From Pseudomonas sp. ANT_H12B (GTDB lineage: Bacteria > Pseudomonadota > Gammaproteobacteria > Pseudomonadales > Pseudomonadaceae), in assembly GCF_008369325.1 (NCBI RefSeq), contig NZ_VOBI01000005.1, forward strand, positions 186,001-250,000: a stretch of DNA of 64,000 bases. The letters are read 5' to 3'. This document shows positions 1 to 13,920 of this stretch, piece by piece. A program made the position numbers and the translations under genes. Numbering within the stretch: the stretch's first letter is position 1; the number at the start of each line of letters is the position of its first letter. The notes beneath the pieces were generated by a model, which searched no databases, had not been told where the DNA came from, and was given only the letters and a program-made list of their open reading frames with translations.

Positions 1-479
1 TCCAGCATTTCAATCTGTGGTCGCACATGACCGCGCTGGAAAACATCATGGAAGCGCCGGTCCACGTGCTCGGCATGTCCAAGGCCGAAGCCCGCGAGAA
101 AGCCGAGCACTACCTGAACAAGGTCGGCGTGGCTCATCGTAAAGATGCTTATCCAGGTCACATGTCCGGCGGCGAACAACAGCGCGTGGCGATTGCCCGT
201 GCGCTGGCGATGGAACCTGAGGTGATGCTGTTCGACGAACCGACCTCGGCACTTGACCCGGAACTGGTCGGCGACGTGTTGAAAGTGATGCAGGCGCTGG
301 CGCTGGAAGGCCGGACCATGGTGGTGGTGACCCACGAAATGGGCTTCGCCCGTGAAGTGTCGAACCAGCTGGTGTTCCTGCACAAAGGGGTCGTCGAAGA
401 AAGCGGCAACCCGCGTGAGGTGCTGGTCAATCCACAGTCCGAACGGTTGCAGCAATTCCTGTCTGGCAGCTTGAAGTAA
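1..479 (+). CDS. aotP: Arginine/ornithine ABC transporter ATPase, 3-prime part only
   Basis: The reading frame is open from base 3, so the N-terminus lies outside the window. The visible part carries the ABC signature SGGEQQRVAIARAL, Walker B LFDEPTSALDP and the H-loop VTHEMG, in the arrangement of polar amino acid importers (HisP/GlnQ type). It would energise uptake of arginine or ornithine at the inner membrane together with permease and binding proteins encoded upstream. The assignment as AotP rather than another amino acid ATPase rests on the neighbour: argR follows directly, as in the aotJQMOP-argR operon known from P. aeruginosa. Ends in TAA. Confidence 0.85.
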   Translation, partial: QHFNLWSHMTALENIMEAPVHVLGMSKAEAREKAEHYLNKVGVAHRKDAYPGHMSGGEQQRVAIARALAMEPEVMLFDEPTSALDPELVGDVLKVMQALALEGRTMVVVTHEMGFAREVSNQLVFLHKGVVEESGNPREVLVNPQSERLQQFLSGSLK

Positions 480-544
480 TCAGGACTGCCGTTGTGCACC
501 GGGATAGTGCATGCTTCGCGATTTAGAAGCTGGCCCCGATCCCC

Positions 545-633
545 TGTGGGAGCTGGCTTGCCTGCGATGACGGTGAGCCAGTTTGCATCTCTGGCACAGA
601 CATACCGCCATCGCAGGCAAGCCAGCTCGCACA
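545..633. repeat. Paired inverted REP element between aotP and argR
   Basis: Two arms of about 28 bases (545-573 and 605-633) face each other around a 31-base spacer; each carries a GGGAGCTGGCTTGC-type core and its complement. This is the usual Pseudomonas extragenic palindrome. Here it separates aotP from argR and could act on the processing or attenuation of a joint transcript. Confidence 0.8.
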
Positions 634-725
634 TTTGATCTCTGTTGGTTTCGAGATTTGCGTTCATTTACGGGCTAGCATTGGCCCATGCCTTCATCAC
701 CGTTCTTCGTTTCGGATTGCCCGCC

Positions 726-1706
726 ATGACTGCCCATCGAATTGGTTTCCTGATTTGGCCCAGCACTAAAGCACTGACGCTTGCGCTGGCTGAGGAGGCC
801 TTGCGTGTTGCCCAGCGTGTGCATCCGGACGTTGTCTACGAACTGTCGTTTTTGCAGGCTGAGCCGCAGGCCGAAGGTGCCTGGCAATTACCGGGTGAGC
901 CGTGGGCCGGCAAGCTCGAAAACTTCCAGAAACTGTTCCTGCTCGCCGATGAACCGCCGACTACCCTGGCCCCGGCACTCAGTAGTTCGCTGAAACAATT
1001 GGTGCGTGCCGGTTGCGTGATCGGCGGTTTGTCCGCCGGTGTTTATCCGTTGGCGCAACTGGGTTTGCTCGACGGCTACCGTGCCGCCGTGCACTGGCGC
1101 TGGCAGGACGATTTCGCTGAACGCTTTCCGAAAGTCATCGCCACCAGTCATTTGTTCGATTGGGATCGCGATCGCCTGACCGCGTGTGGCGGCCTGTCGG
1201 TACTCGACTTGTTGTTGGCCGTTCTGGCCCGTGACCACGGCGCCGAACTGGCCGGTGCAGTGTCGGAAGAGCTGGTGGTGGAGCGCATCCGCGAAGGCGG
1301 CGAACGCCAACGCATCCCGCTGCAAAACCGCCTCGGTTCCAGCCATCCGAAGCTCACCCAAGCGGTGTTGCTGATGGAAGCCAACATCGAAGAACCCCTG
1401 ACCACCGACGAAATCGCCCAGCACGTGTGCGTGTCCCGTCGGCAGTTGGAACGGATTTTCAAGCAATACCTCAACCGTGTGCCGAGCCAGTACTACCTGG
1501 AACTGCGCCTGAACAAGGCCCGGCAGATGTTGATGCAAACCAGCAAGTCGATCATCCAGATCGGTTTGTCGTGTGGCTTCTCTTCGGGGCCGCATTTCTC
1601 CAGCGCCTATCGCAACTTCTTCGGCGCCACGCCGCGGGAAGATCGTAATCAGCGGCGCAGCAGCAGCCCGTTCGAGTTGTCATCGGTGCCGTCGGAGCGC
1701 GGGTAA
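726..1706 (+). CDS. argR: Arginine-responsive AraC/XylS-family regulator ArgR
   Basis: The 326-residue protein has an N-terminal DJ-1/PfpI-like sensing domain (about residues 1-180) and a C-terminal double helix-turn-helix of AraC type (about 210-308, with TTDEIAQHVCVSRRQLERIF and a second helix near SIIQIGLSCGFSSGPHFS). In pseudomonads ArgR binds arginine and activates the aru catabolic genes and aot while repressing biosynthesis. I chose the ATG at 726, which begins MTAHRIGFLIWPS as expected for the family; the frame is open 27 codons further upstream to 645, which looks non-coding. It follows aotP and is separated by a REP pair. The stop lies five bases from the stop of the convergent toxin-like gene. 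Confidence 0.92.
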   Translation: MTAHRIGFLIWPSTKALTLALAEEALRVAQRVHPDVVYELSFLQAEPQAEGAWQLPGEPWAGKLENFQKLFLLADEPPTTLAPALSSSLKQLVRAGCVIGGLSAGVYPLAQLGLLDGYRAAVHWRWQDDFAERFPKVIATSHLFDWDRDRLTACGGLSVLDLLLAVLARDHGAELAGAVSEELVVERIREGGERQRIPLQNRLGSSHPKLTQAVLLMEANIEEPLTTDEIAQHVCVSRRQLERIFKQYLNRVPSQYYLELRLNKARQMLMQTSKSIIQIGLSCGFSSGPHFSSAYRNFFGATPREDRNQRRSSSPFELSSVPSERG

Positions 1707-1711
1707 GTCGA

Positions 1712-4700
1712 TCACTCGTCAGGTTCGGAATCTTCCGACGTCGACACCTCCATTTCCGCCTGTTCGATTACAGCTTCGACTCCGAAGTCGCTGCCGGATT
1801 GTTTGAAGTAAGCGATCAGTGTCTGCACGCTTTCCTCGTTCAACGGATTGCCCCTCAGATTGATGCTTTCGGCGATTTCCAGCGGCAGTTCGAGGATGTC
1901 CCGGGGGATATGGGTGATGGCGTTGCCGCTCAAATCCGCCACTTCCAGTGACTTCACTTGCAGCAGGCCAGCGGGTAGTTCGCTGATGCCGGTTTCGCTC
2001 AGCAACAGGTTTGCCATCTCAGGCATTTGGCTGACATCGGGCGCAAGGGTGAGCGGGTTGTTGCTCAAGTCCAGATAGTTAAGTCGTTCCATTTGCGCCA
2101 ACTGCAGCACCGATTGTGCGGTCAGGGTTATGTCGCATTCGCTCAGTGCCAGCACTGTCAGTTTGCCCATTCTGAAAATGGCTTCGGGTATTTCACGCAA
2201 CGAGTATTCGCGGACGGTCAGACTCTTCAGGTTTGGAAAGCTTTCAAGAAAGCGCCCGGCGCCAGAGGTCAGTCCCGCATCGCTGTGCAGGTACAGCTGG
2301 GAGACGTGGCTGAAGTCCGCACTCAGCGCCGGAAGGTCGCCGGTAATGATGGTGGTCAGAGTCAATTCATAGCTGGGTTGAAGCTCTTGACTGAAATCAT
2401 CCAGTTCGGTTTCCCTACGCCAGCAGCGCTCAACGAGCTGTTTGAAGTGATCGCGGGTGGCGTGTTCAATCAGCAGTTGCTGGTCAGTAAAGGGCTCGCC
2501 GCTGACTGGGTGAAGTGCGGGAATGTCGGCGGTCCAGAAGGCAAGATCGTTGCGCAAGGTGTCGTATTCGGTTTCCAGGCGTGATAGTTCGATTCGGCCC
2601 TCGGCGAGCGTGCCGGGCAGGCGATAGATGAATTCGCTGGCATTTTCTTGATCCAGTAGCGGGTAAAGCGCTTGCAGGCGATGGATATCGGCCTGCCTGG
2701 CAAAGATGCCGAAGTCATGACGAGTCTGTTGGAAATGTACTTTTACCCGTTCGCGGCCAGTGGCGGAAATCGGGTTGCCACCCAGGTCGAAGCCATCTTG
2801 CATGCTGGTAGGCAGGCTAAATAGCGCAGCAGGCAGTTCTTCGATCTGGTTGTCATTGAACAGAGCGGTACGCAAGCGTGGCCGCGACAGCAATCCTGGT
2901 GGAAGGTCGGTCAGGCCGGTGTCGGAAGGGTCGATGTAATTCAGGTCCGGCATGTTCTCCAGTGAAGGGGCCATCCCCAGCGGGTTTTTATACAGGTCGA
3001 GTACGTTCAGGTTGCTCATCCCCGAAAGGAAGGCCTGGCTGTGCGCTGTGAGCGTTACTGCGCAGTCGCTGAGAATCAGCTCGTTGAGCTGTGGCCATTG
3101 GGTCACGGCATCCGGCAACTGGCCCAGGTTGAAATTGCGCAGCACCAAACGATTAAGCCCGGAGAAGCCATTCAGGAATTGATTCACACCGCTTGTGGCG
3201 CGATGGCCTTCAAGCATCAAGTCGTGCACTTGGGGGAAATCGACATTCAGCCTTGGTAGTTCCCCCAAAATCGGCTGGGAGAAGTAGAAGATGACTGGCC
3301 CATCGTTGGCACTGTCGTAAGTGGCCTGGCGGCGCCAGCAGTCCAGTAGCTGGCCCATCATTTCTCTGCGTGCTTGCCGTTGAGTGGCGAATTGCTCCAC
3401 GCTCAGCCTGATTTGCGTGTCCGGAACAACCAGCGGCATTTCAACGAACCAGGTATTCAGCTCATCAAACAATTGCGCATGCTGAGTGAACAGTCGGTGC
3501 AGCTCCGCCCGCGGTCCGTCCGGATGCTGTTGCAACCGCTCGACAAACGTCTGGACCTCTTCTGGTGCCAGATGGGGGAACAGTGATTGCGTGTGGTGTT
3601 GCAAGGTGGGTGTGTTGTTCGGCATCTGATGATACCCATCCGATCCGCCCAATAGCCGCATGAACCTGGGGTCGTAAGCGGGCTTGAGAATCGGGTGTTG
3701 TGCCAGAAGCGCGCGCAGTTCATCCCGGCTGATGGCATGTTCGCGGATCAACTGTTTGAGCTTTTCTCCCTGGCCGATGTGAACGTCCAGTGCAATCCGC
3801 TCACTGTCCGGTAACGCCTGCAGCAGGCTGAGATACAGCGTACTGGCACCGCTCAGTTCTTGTCCGGCATCGTCGAAAGCCTGATACAGGCGTTCTTCAG
3901 TCCGCACGACGACTTTGCGGTTTGGCGCATCGGCTTTACCGACGCTGTCGATCAAGCGTCCATCATGAGTGAAGTCCCGGATTTCGAGGCGCAGTTGTCC
4001 CGACCAGCCAGGTAGTTGCTCCAGCGTATGCAGCGCCATTCGATCTGAGTCGAGGTTGTTGCCGGCCGACCCCAGTTCAAGGCTTTCATAGGCGCGCGTC
4101 ACCCGTACTTGCAGTTGGGCTTCTTGTGTCAGTTCCGTGAGGCGTTCGGACAGTGTTCCGCGCTTGAGTTGTTGCAGTTCCTGGTCGCTAGCGGTATCGA
4201 TCAGGCCCTGTGCAAGACTCTTCGGCAGGCCGGGTGCGGTATCGATGATTCTTTGTGCCAGTGGGCCGGCGCCTCGTTCGAGTTGGCGGTAGCGATTGTC
4301 GAAGATCACAAATTTCTTGCGTTCGGCGAGCTCCGCCAATGTGCGGCGCAGGGTATGTGCGCGGCTTTCGACACGGGTGGAAGACGTGCCGAAATCTTCG
4401 CCCATCAGTGTTCTTGTTTCAGTTTCATCGAGCGCGAGGAGATACGTCTTAAGCAAGTCGCCGCTGTTCAGTCGTGAGGCATCGATTTCTATGACAGGCA
4501 AATCGGGGGTGGGACTTTGCCAGAGGGTTTGCGCTTTTTCGTTGATCAGTCGGATGCCTTTGTTTTCAGGTCGGTACCCGTATTCGCTGAGTAATTCGAG
4601 TTGTGTAACGAGGTCGGCCTTCAGGTAATCGTCCGGTCGGTCGCTGCCGATCAGTTCGATAAACGTTTGAATGTCCTGTTCGATCTTGAAGCGCTTGAGT

Positions 4701-6745
4701 GTGTCGGCCAGCAGCGGCGGCAGTTGCTCGGCGTTCACATGCATTTTGCGCAAAGCGTTTTCGTGGCAACCGCTGATGGTGAGCATGCGTTCACGCTCGC
4801 TTGCCGAAAAGCGCTCCATGTGGGGACCGATTCGGCGCAGCAGGGTGGCCTGATCCCAGTTCAGCGGCTGGTCGAATTCGGTTTGCCATGCACCGTCGCC
4901 ATTATGTTTCAGCACGGGTTTGTAGGCATCCGGGCGAGTCGGGTGTTCAATACGGTGCACGCCGGTCGATGGGGTCTCGGTGAGCGCGTAGAGCTTGTTT
5001 TCCAGCATCAACAGCTTTTTGCCCTCGTGAGTGCGCAACCCCAGCTCATCAGGTTTCGAATCATCGGGCAGCTCGGCGGAATGCTCGTAGGAGGTCAGGT
5101 CGGGCTTCCAGTAGCGGGTGTCGCCGTTCGGGCGTTTTACCGCGTTGAAGCGATCAATGAACTGCACGATTTCCTGAGGCAGCACGGCGCGAAACTCCCC
5201 TGCGGCAATGGCGCCTCCGGCTGCGAAAGTACCCAACTGCACCGCGGATTCCACCACACCCATTAAATGCTCGAACGCTTCGACCGACTGACCTTCGGCC
5301 CAGTCGACAATGCTTTCGAAGGTTTCGTCGAGCAACTGGTACGCGATGTACGCCAGCATCAATTCGCCGAGGAACGGCACGAACGGCAGGGCGATGAAAG
5401 CCGCAATGTTCAGCAAAGCCGAGGCGATTTCCGTGAATGAATCCCACAGCGCCCAACGGGCTTTCTGATCCACCGTTGCCGTGGACACCGCGATGACGCG
5501 TGCATCGTTGAAAATCTTGTCGAGTTTTCGTTGGTAGAGATGTGCCCACAGGTCGCCATGGATCGGCGTTGAGGCTATTTGCAGGTTGGCGCGCTGGTCC
5601 GGATTTTCCCGCCAGACGGGGCGCGGGTCGCCGCGCTGAACCGGTTGCCAGGTAATAGGCGCCAGGCGATTGTTCAATTGCGCGAAAAAGTACCCGCGAT
5701 CCTCATGGTCGATGAAGCGGCTGAAGAACTGCTGATATTGCGGATCGCGCAGGCGCTGGCTCAACGCCTCAGCAAATGCGGCAGACGAAGGGTATTGCTT
5801 GATCGGTTGGTGCGGATCGTCCGGAATGTAGGCCACCACCCTGACCACTTCGCGAGCGTGTTCAAGATCCGGGGCGAACAACAGGATGCCGGTCAGGCGC
5901 GCATCCATGATGGTCAGTTCATAACAACCCCACGGCTCGCCGCGCAGGTGCAGGTGCGGCAATCCGTCGATCATTCCACGAATCAGGCGATGGACGTCGC
6001 TGCCGAGCAGGTTTTGCATCTGCGCCATGTGCAACGCAGCAGTGAGTGTTGTCTTCTGACTATCGTTGACACGGGGTCGCAGGATCGCCGCGACCACCGG
6101 GTTGCTGATACCCAGATTTTCTTCGAGATACGTTTTGTAGCGCTCGCCAATATCCAGTTCCCGACACAGCCGGGTGAACGCCGCAATGGGCATTTTTTGC
6201 AGGATGTGCGGCAGTTCATTGAATTGCCCTGTGGGCGCAGGGGCGCTGATGTAGGTCGAGGCGGGCTCGAAGGCGTCATCCTCGGTCTCGCTGCTTTCGA
6301 AATTGTGCAGCGCCGCATCCAGTAACGACACCGTCCAGACGCGTGCCGCTCCGGATTTCAGTCGCAGCCAGGGAATGGGTGCGGGGATATAAAGACGCAA
6401 AAAGACCTGGCTGACGTCCAGCTCCAGGCCAAACCGTTTCTTGATGGCGGCATGAAGCAGCGGTTCGGCGAAGGTATTGGTGTTCTGCAAGCGAGCCAGC
6501 GTCTGATCGACGCGGTTTTGCGCCTTCCAGTGCTCGGCGTTCAGTTTGCCCAGTTCGACGTGCTGGCTGCGAGGGGCATCCTTGAGGCCATCAGGCAGGA
6601 GGGGGTTGACGTTTTTCAGGGCGTCGCGCTTTTGCGCTGATGCCTGGGCCAGCCAGGGTGGGATGACGCTTATCAGGTGCTCATAGTGAGCGTCCTGCCG
6701 GAAGGGGGAGGGTAAAGCGTCTGAATGTTTGGGGTTGATGCTCAT
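1712..6745 (-). CDS. Large dermonecrotic-toxin-like leucine-rich-repeat protein
   Basis: About 1677 residues. The N-terminal part (HYEHLISVIPPWLAQAS and following) resembles the dermonecrotic-toxin-like domain (DUF6543 type) that opens many Pseudomonas LRR effectors. Near residues 438-472 there is a hydrophobic stretch (IAAFIALPFVPFLGELMLAY) and another glycine/alanine-rich one near 500-517, possible membrane-insertion segments. Two LRR blocks lie near residues 1173-1332 and 1472-1652. In related proteins a NEL-type ubiquitin-ligase domain follows the LRRs; here the protein ends soon after the second block in an acidic tail (EVSTSEDSEPDE), so no ligase domain is visible. The start is uncertain: ATG at 6745 lies close to the conserved region, ATG at 6811 is possible, and neither has a strong ribosome binding site. 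It is divergent from aruC. Function is unproven. Confidence 0.75.
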   Translation of the reverse strand: MSINPKHSDALPSPFRQDAHYEHLISVIPPWLAQASAQKRDALKNVNPLLPDGLKDAPRSQHVELGKLNAEHWKAQNRVDQTLARLQNTNTFAEPLLHAAIKKRFGLELDVSQVFLRLYIPAPIPWLRLKSGAARVWTVSLLDAALHNFESSETEDDAFEPASTYISAPAPTGQFNELPHILQKMPIAAFTRLCRELDIGERYKTYLEENLGISNPVVAAILRPRVNDSQKTTLTAALHMAQMQNLLGSDVHRLIRGMIDGLPHLHLRGEPWGCYELTIMDARLTGILLFAPDLEHAREVVRVVAYIPDDPHQPIKQYPSSAAFAEALSQRLRDPQYQQFFSRFIDHEDRGYFFAQLNNRLAPITWQPVQRGDPRPVWRENPDQRANLQIASTPIHGDLWAHLYQRKLDKIFNDARVIAVSTATVDQKARWALWDSFTEIASALLNIAAFIALPFVPFLGELMLAYIAYQLLDETFESIVDWAEGQSVEAFEHLMGVVESAVQLGTFAAGGAIAAGEFRAVLPQEIVQFIDRFNAVKRPNGDTRYWKPDLTSYEHSAELPDDSKPDELGLRTHEGKKLLMLENKLYALTETPSTGVHRIEHPTRPDAYKPVLKHNGDGAWQTEFDQPLNWDQATLLRRIGPHMERFSASERERMLTISGCHENALRKMHVNAEQLPPLLADTLKRFKIEQDIQTFIELIGSDRPDDYLKADLVTQLELLSEYGYRPENKGIRLINEKAQTLWQSPTPDLPVIEIDASRLNSGDLLKTYLLALDETETRTLMGEDFGTSSTRVESRAHTLRRTLAELAERKKFVIFDNRYRQLERGAGPLAQRIIDTAPGLPKSLAQGLIDTASDQELQQLKRGTLSERLTELTQEAQLQVRVTRAYESLELGSAGNNLDSDRMALHTLEQLPGWSGQLRLEIRDFTHDGRLIDSVGKADAPNRKVVVRTEERLYQAFDDAGQELSGASTLYLSLLQALPDSERIALDVHIGQGEKLKQLIREHAISRDELRALLAQHPILKPAYDPRFMRLLGGSDGYHQMPNNTPTLQHHTQSLFPHLAPEEVQTFVERLQQHPDGPRAELHRLFTQHAQLFDELNTWFVEMPLVVPDTQIRLSVEQFATQRQARREMMGQLLDCWRRQATYDSANDGPVIFYFSQPILGELPRLNVDFPQVHDLMLEGHRATSGVNQFLNGFSGLNRLVLRNFNLGQLPDAVTQWPQLNELILSDCAVTLTAHSQAFLSGMSNLNVLDLYKNPLGMAPSLENMPDLNYIDPSDTGLTDLPPGLLSRPRLRTALFNDNQIEELPAALFSLPTSMQDGFDLGGNPISATGRERVKVHFQQTRHDFGIFARQADIHRLQALYPLLDQENASEFIYRLPGTLAEGRIELSRLETEYDTLRNDLAFWTADIPALHPVSGEPFTDQQLLIEHATRDHFKQLVERCWRRETELDDFSQELQPSYELTLTTIITGDLPALSADFSHVSQLYLHSDAGLTSGAGRFLESFPNLKSLTVREYSLREIPEAIFRMGKLTVLALSECDITLTAQSVLQLAQMERLNYLDLSNNPLTLAPDVSQMPEMANLLLSETGISELPAGLLQVKSLEVADLSGNAITHIPRDILELPLEIAESINLRGNPLNEESVQTLIAYFKQSGSDFGVEAVIEQAEMEVSTSEDSEPDE

Positions 6746-6905
6746 GGGCGTGCCGTTGACGTTTGATAAGCCCACAGCAAAACCCACGATCGCACCCGGT
6801 GTGCGGTACATATTTACCGCCACCGCGAAATCGTCTTGAGTAAGATCCCGCCAAGCCTGCCGCAAACCCCTGCGGCAGTTTAAACTGCGCCTTTGCGACC
6901 CTATA

Positions 6906-6921
6906 TGTCGCATTGCCGTAA
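6906..6921 (+). promoter_or_regulatory. ArgR-type half-site, distal
   Basis: The sequence TGTCGCATTGCCGTAA fits the published Pseudomonas ArgR pattern TGTCGC-N8-AA exactly. It lies about 130 bases upstream of the aruC start in the shared region with the divergent toxin-like gene. A weaker related hexamer precedes it by about one or two helical turns. Confidence 0.65.
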
Positions 6922-6951
6922 ACCCGGGAAAATCCGGGGTTTGCGCTATAA

Positions 6952-8271
<1,320 letters not shown>

Positions 8272-8280
8272 TAGACCTTT

Positions 8281-8312
8281 CGACGCCTGACATTTTCAGG
8301 CGTCGATCCAGA
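8281..8312 (+). terminator. Hairpin after aruC
   Basis: A perfect 10-bp stem (8281-8290 with 8296-8305) is followed a few bases later by a short T-rich run. It could end or attenuate the aruC transcript before aruF. Confidence 0.6.
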
Positions 8313-8336
8313 TTTTTGTTTCGGGCTGGATCAAAT

Positions 8337-8428
8337 GTGTGGGAGCTAGCCTGCTAGCGATGAGGGCCTGATAGCCAACATCATTGTTGCCTGACAGGAC
8401 GATATCGCTAGCAGGCTAGCTCCCACAG
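8337..8428. repeat. Paired inverted REP element, aruC-aruF
   Basis: Arms at 8337-8363 and 8402-8427 carry GGGAGCTAGCCTGCTAGCGA and its complement around a 38-base spacer. Confidence 0.8.
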
Positions 8429-8500
8429 TTGACTCTGAGTTGTTTCAGGGATGGCCCGGGTTTTTTTCTTCTGTAAGTTCTGAGATTAAGGAGTGACACC

Positions 8501-9520
8501 ATGCTGGTGATGCGCCCCGCGCAAATGGCTGATCTGGGCGAGGTACAGCGTCTGGCTGCGGACAGCCCGATTGGTGTCACTTCCTTGCCGGATGACGTTG
8601 AACGCCTGAGCGACAAGATCGCGGCAAGCGAAGCCTCGTTCGCCGCCGAAGTGAGCTTCAACGGTGAAGAGAGCTATTTCTTCGTTCTCGAAGACACCGC
8701 CACCGGAAAACTGGTGGGTTGCTCGGCGATCGTGGCGTCGGCCGGGTACTCCGAGCCGTTCTACAGCTTCCGCAATGAAACCTTCGTGCACGCCTCTCGC
8801 GAGCTGAAGATTCATAACAAGATCCACGTGCTCTCGCAGTGCCATGACCTGACCGGCAACAGTTTGCTGACCAGTTTCTACGTGCTGCCGGAACTGGTGG
8901 GTTCGGCCTGGTCGGAACTCAACTCCCGGGGTCGCTTGCTGTTCGTTGCCAGCCATCCGGAGCGCTTTGCCGATTCCGTGGTGACCGAGATCGTTGGCTA
9001 CAGCGACGAAAAGGGTGATTCGCCGTTCTGGGATGCCATCGGTCGAAACTTCTTCGACCTCAACTACGCCGAAGCAGAGCGTCTGTGCGGTCTGAAGAGC
9101 CGTACGTTCTTGGCGGAATTGATGCCGCATTACCCGATCTACGTGCCACTGCTGCCGGACACCGCTCAAGAAGCGATGGGCCAGGTGCACCCTCGTGCGC
9201 AGATCACTTTCGACATCCTGATGCGTGAAGGCTTCGAGACCGATCATTACATCGATATTTTCGACGGCGGCCCGACCTTGCATGCCCGCGTGTCGGGGAT
9301 TCGTTCGATCGCCCAGAGTCGCGTGGTCCCGGTGAAAATCGGTGAACCGGTCAAAGGTGCCGGTCGTCAGTACCTGGTGGCCAATGCCCAGTTGCAGGAT
9401 TACCGCGCGGTATTGCTCGAGCTCGATTACGCGCCGGGCAAACCCGTGACCCTGGATCTTGAAGCGGCCGAAGCCCTGGGTGTCGGCGAAGGTGCCAGCG
9501 TGCGCCTGGTGGCGGTTTAA
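8501..9520 (+). CDS. aruF: Arginine/ornithine succinyltransferase subunit alpha
   Basis: The 339-residue protein begins MLVMRPAQMADLGEVQRLA and belongs to the AstA/AruF family of GNAT-fold enzymes. With AruG it transfers succinyl from succinyl-CoA to the alpha-amino group of arginine (or ornithine), the first step of the pathway. The ribosome binding site AAGGAGTGACACC supports the start at 8501. AruG downstream is clearly a paralogue, sharing blocks such as DLTGNS and IAELMP, consistent with the known heteromeric enzyme. Confidence 0.93.
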   Translation: MLVMRPAQMADLGEVQRLAADSPIGVTSLPDDVERLSDKIAASEASFAAEVSFNGEESYFFVLEDTATGKLVGCSAIVASAGYSEPFYSFRNETFVHASRELKIHNKIHVLSQCHDLTGNSLLTSFYVLPELVGSAWSELNSRGRLLFVASHPERFADSVVTEIVGYSDEKGDSPFWDAIGRNFFDLNYAEAERLCGLKSRTFLAELMPHYPIYVPLLPDTAQEAMGQVHPRAQITFDILMREGFETDHYIDIFDGGPTLHARVSGIRSIAQSRVVPVKIGEPVKGAGRQYLVANAQLQDYRAVLLELDYAPGKPVTLDLEAAEALGVGEGASVRLVAV

Positions 9521-9601
9521 CGCCCGCTTCAATGCGTAGAAGAATGCCTAAAAAGCAGCGAGTTTCACGGGTGGCGCAAGCGGCCCGTTTGAGGAGATAG
9601 C

Positions 9602-12093
<2,492 letters not shown>

Positions 12094-12096
12094 TGC

Positions 12097-12190
12097 CCAT
12101 CGCCAGCGGGCTGGCTCCCACAGGTGCGGTGGTGTTCACATATTTTGTGTGCGACCCAATCACTGTGGGAGCCAGCCTGCTGGCGATGGC
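12097..12190. repeat. Paired inverted REP element, aruD-aruB
   Basis: Arms at about 12097-12123 (CCATCGCCAGCGGGCTGGC) and 12162-12189 are complementary around a 38-base spacer. The element interrupts the aru operon between aruD and aruB. Confidence 0.8.
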
Positions 12191-12254
12191 CGCGCCGCAG
12201 TCTTACTGAATAGTTACTGAAGCCATAACAACAGATTCTCGTGGAGCCTCGCTG

Positions 12255-13601
12255 ATGAAATCCTATGAAGTCAATTTTGACGGTCTAGTGGGGCCGACCC
12301 ATAACTACGGCGGTTTGTCCTACGGCAACGTCGCGTCCCAGAGCAACAGCCAGCAGTCTTCGAACCCGAAGGAAGCCGCGCTGCAAGGCCTGGCGAAAAT
12401 GAAATCGCTGATGGAAATGGGCTTTCAACAGGGCGTGCTGGCACCACAGGAGCGCCCGGACGTGGCCGCTCTGCGCCGCTTGGGCTTCAGCGGCACCGAT
12501 GCTCAGGTGATCGAGCAAGCCGCCAAAGATGCCATGCCGCTGCTGGTTGCCAGTTGCTCGGCGTCGAGCATGTGGGTAGCCAACGCCGCCACGGTCAGCC
12601 CGAGCGCCGACACCGCCGATGGCCGTGTGCATTTCACCGCGGCCAACCTGAACTGCAAATATCACCGCAGTATCGAACACCCGACCACCAGCCGCGTGCT
12701 GGGGGCGATGTTCGCTGACCAGAAGCACTTCGCGCACCACGCGGCATTGCCTGCCGTGGCGCAGTTCGGTGACGAAGGCGCGGCCAACCACACCCGTTTC
12801 TGCCGTGAGTACGGCAAGGCTGGCGTCGAGTTCTTCGTGTTCGGTCGCAGCGCGTTCGACACCCGTTACCCGTCACCGCAGAAGTACCCGGCACGCCAGA
12901 CCCTCGAAGCGTCCCAGGCGGTTGCCCGGTTGCACGGCTTGAGCGATGACGGCGTGGTCTATGCCCAGCAGAACCCTTCGGTGATCGATCAGGGCGTGTT
13001 CCACAACGACGTGATTGCGGTGGGTAATGGCGAGGTGCTGTTCTATCACGAGGACGCGTTCCTCGACACCGACCAGATGCTGGCTGAACTGCAAAGCAAA
13101 CTCGCCAAAGTCGGTGGGAAATTTCAGGCAATCTGCGTACCGCGTTCCGCGGTAACCGTGGAAGACGCGGTTCGTTCCTACCTGTTCAATAGCCAGCTGC
13201 TGACGCGTCCTGACGGTTCGATGCTGTTGATCGTGCCGGAAGAGTGCCACGGCAATGAGCGCGTCTGGCAATACCTTCAGGGTTTGACCAGTTCCGGCGG
13301 CCTGATCCGCGAAGTGAAAGTGTTCGATTTGAAGCAAAGCATGCAGAACGGCGGTGGCCCGGCTTGCCTGCGGCTGCGCGTCGCGCTCAACGAAACCGAA
13401 CTGGCGGCCGTTAATCAAGGGGTTATCATGACGGCACCGTTGTACGGCACGCTGACCGAGTGGGTCGAAAAGCACTACCGCGACCGCATGGCCGAAACCG
13501 ACCTGGCGGACCCGCAATTGCTGCTTGAGTGCCGGACGGCACTGGATGAACTGACGCAAATCCTTAAACTGGGCGCGGTTTATCCATTCCAGATCAATTG
13601 A
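12255..13601 (+). CDS. aruB: N-succinylarginine dihydrolase
   Basis: The 448-residue protein begins [20 protein letters not shown], the characteristic opening of AstB/AruB. This amidinotransferase-fold enzyme hydrolyses N-succinylarginine to N-succinylornithine, releasing CO2 and two ammonia. A GGAG lies 11 bases before the ATG. A small conserved ORF and aruE follow with very short gaps. Confidence 0.94.
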   Translation: MKSYEVNFDGLVGPTHNYGGLSYGNVASQSNSQQSSNPKEAALQGLAKMKSLMEMGFQQGVLAPQERPDVAALRRLGFSGTDAQVIEQAAKDAMPLLVASCSASSMWVANAATVSPSADTADGRVHFTAANLNCKYHRSIEHPTTSRVLGAMFADQKHFAHHAALPAVAQFGDEGAANHTRFCREYGKAGVEFFVFGRSAFDTRYPSPQKYPARQTLEASQAVARLHGLSDDGVVYAQQNPSVIDQGVFHNDVIAVGNGEVLFYHEDAFLDTDQMLAELQSKLAKVGGKFQAICVPRSAVTVEDAVRSYLFNSQLLTRPDGSMLLIVPEECHGNERVWQYLQGLTSSGGLIREVKVFDLKQSMQNGGGPACLRLRVALNETELAAVNQGVIMTAPLYGTLTEWVEKHYRDRMAETDLADPQLLLECRTALDELTQILKLGAVYPFQIN

Positions 13602-13621
13602 ACGTCGAGAGCGTAAAAAAC

Positions 13622-13909
13622 ATGAGCGATACCCTGCAGTTGATCCTTGAAGACACCGACGGCACGCAACTGGAAACGTCCTGCACCCGCGTCGCGGTCA
13701 TGTGGCAAGGCAAAGAGCTGTGGATTCAGCAGGACGGCCGTGGCCAACTGCTGATCGGCGTGGACGTCGAAGAAGGTGACGCTGAATACGCAAACCTGCT
13801 GCTGCGCCCATTGGCGACTAATCTGGTAAGTCTGCAACTGGAAATGGAACCGGCTGAAGTCGGTGACGAAGACCACGTGCACGGCCCGGATTGTGCGCAC
13901 GACCACTAA
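13622..13909 (+). CDS. Small conserved acidic protein of the aru operon
   Basis: The 95-residue acidic protein ends in a histidine-rich tail ([11 protein letters not shown]) that might bind metal. The position between aruB and aruE matches an unnamed ORF at the same place in P. aeruginosa, so it is probably a real operon member. I used the ATG at 13622; a TTG at 13598 would add eight residues and overlap aruB. No catalytic motif is visible and the function is unknown. Confidence 0.75.
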   Translation: MSDTLQLILEDTDGTQLETSCTRVAVMWQGKELWIQQDGRGQLLIGVDVEEGDAEYANLLLRPLATNLVSLQLEMEPAEVGDEDHVHGPDCAHDH

Positions 13910-13920
13910 GGAAACCGCTT

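Noticed and set aside
545..633. Repeats considered as a CRISPR array
   Set aside because: The repeats are inverted pairs with short spacers, scattered singly; there is no direct-repeat array and no cas gene.
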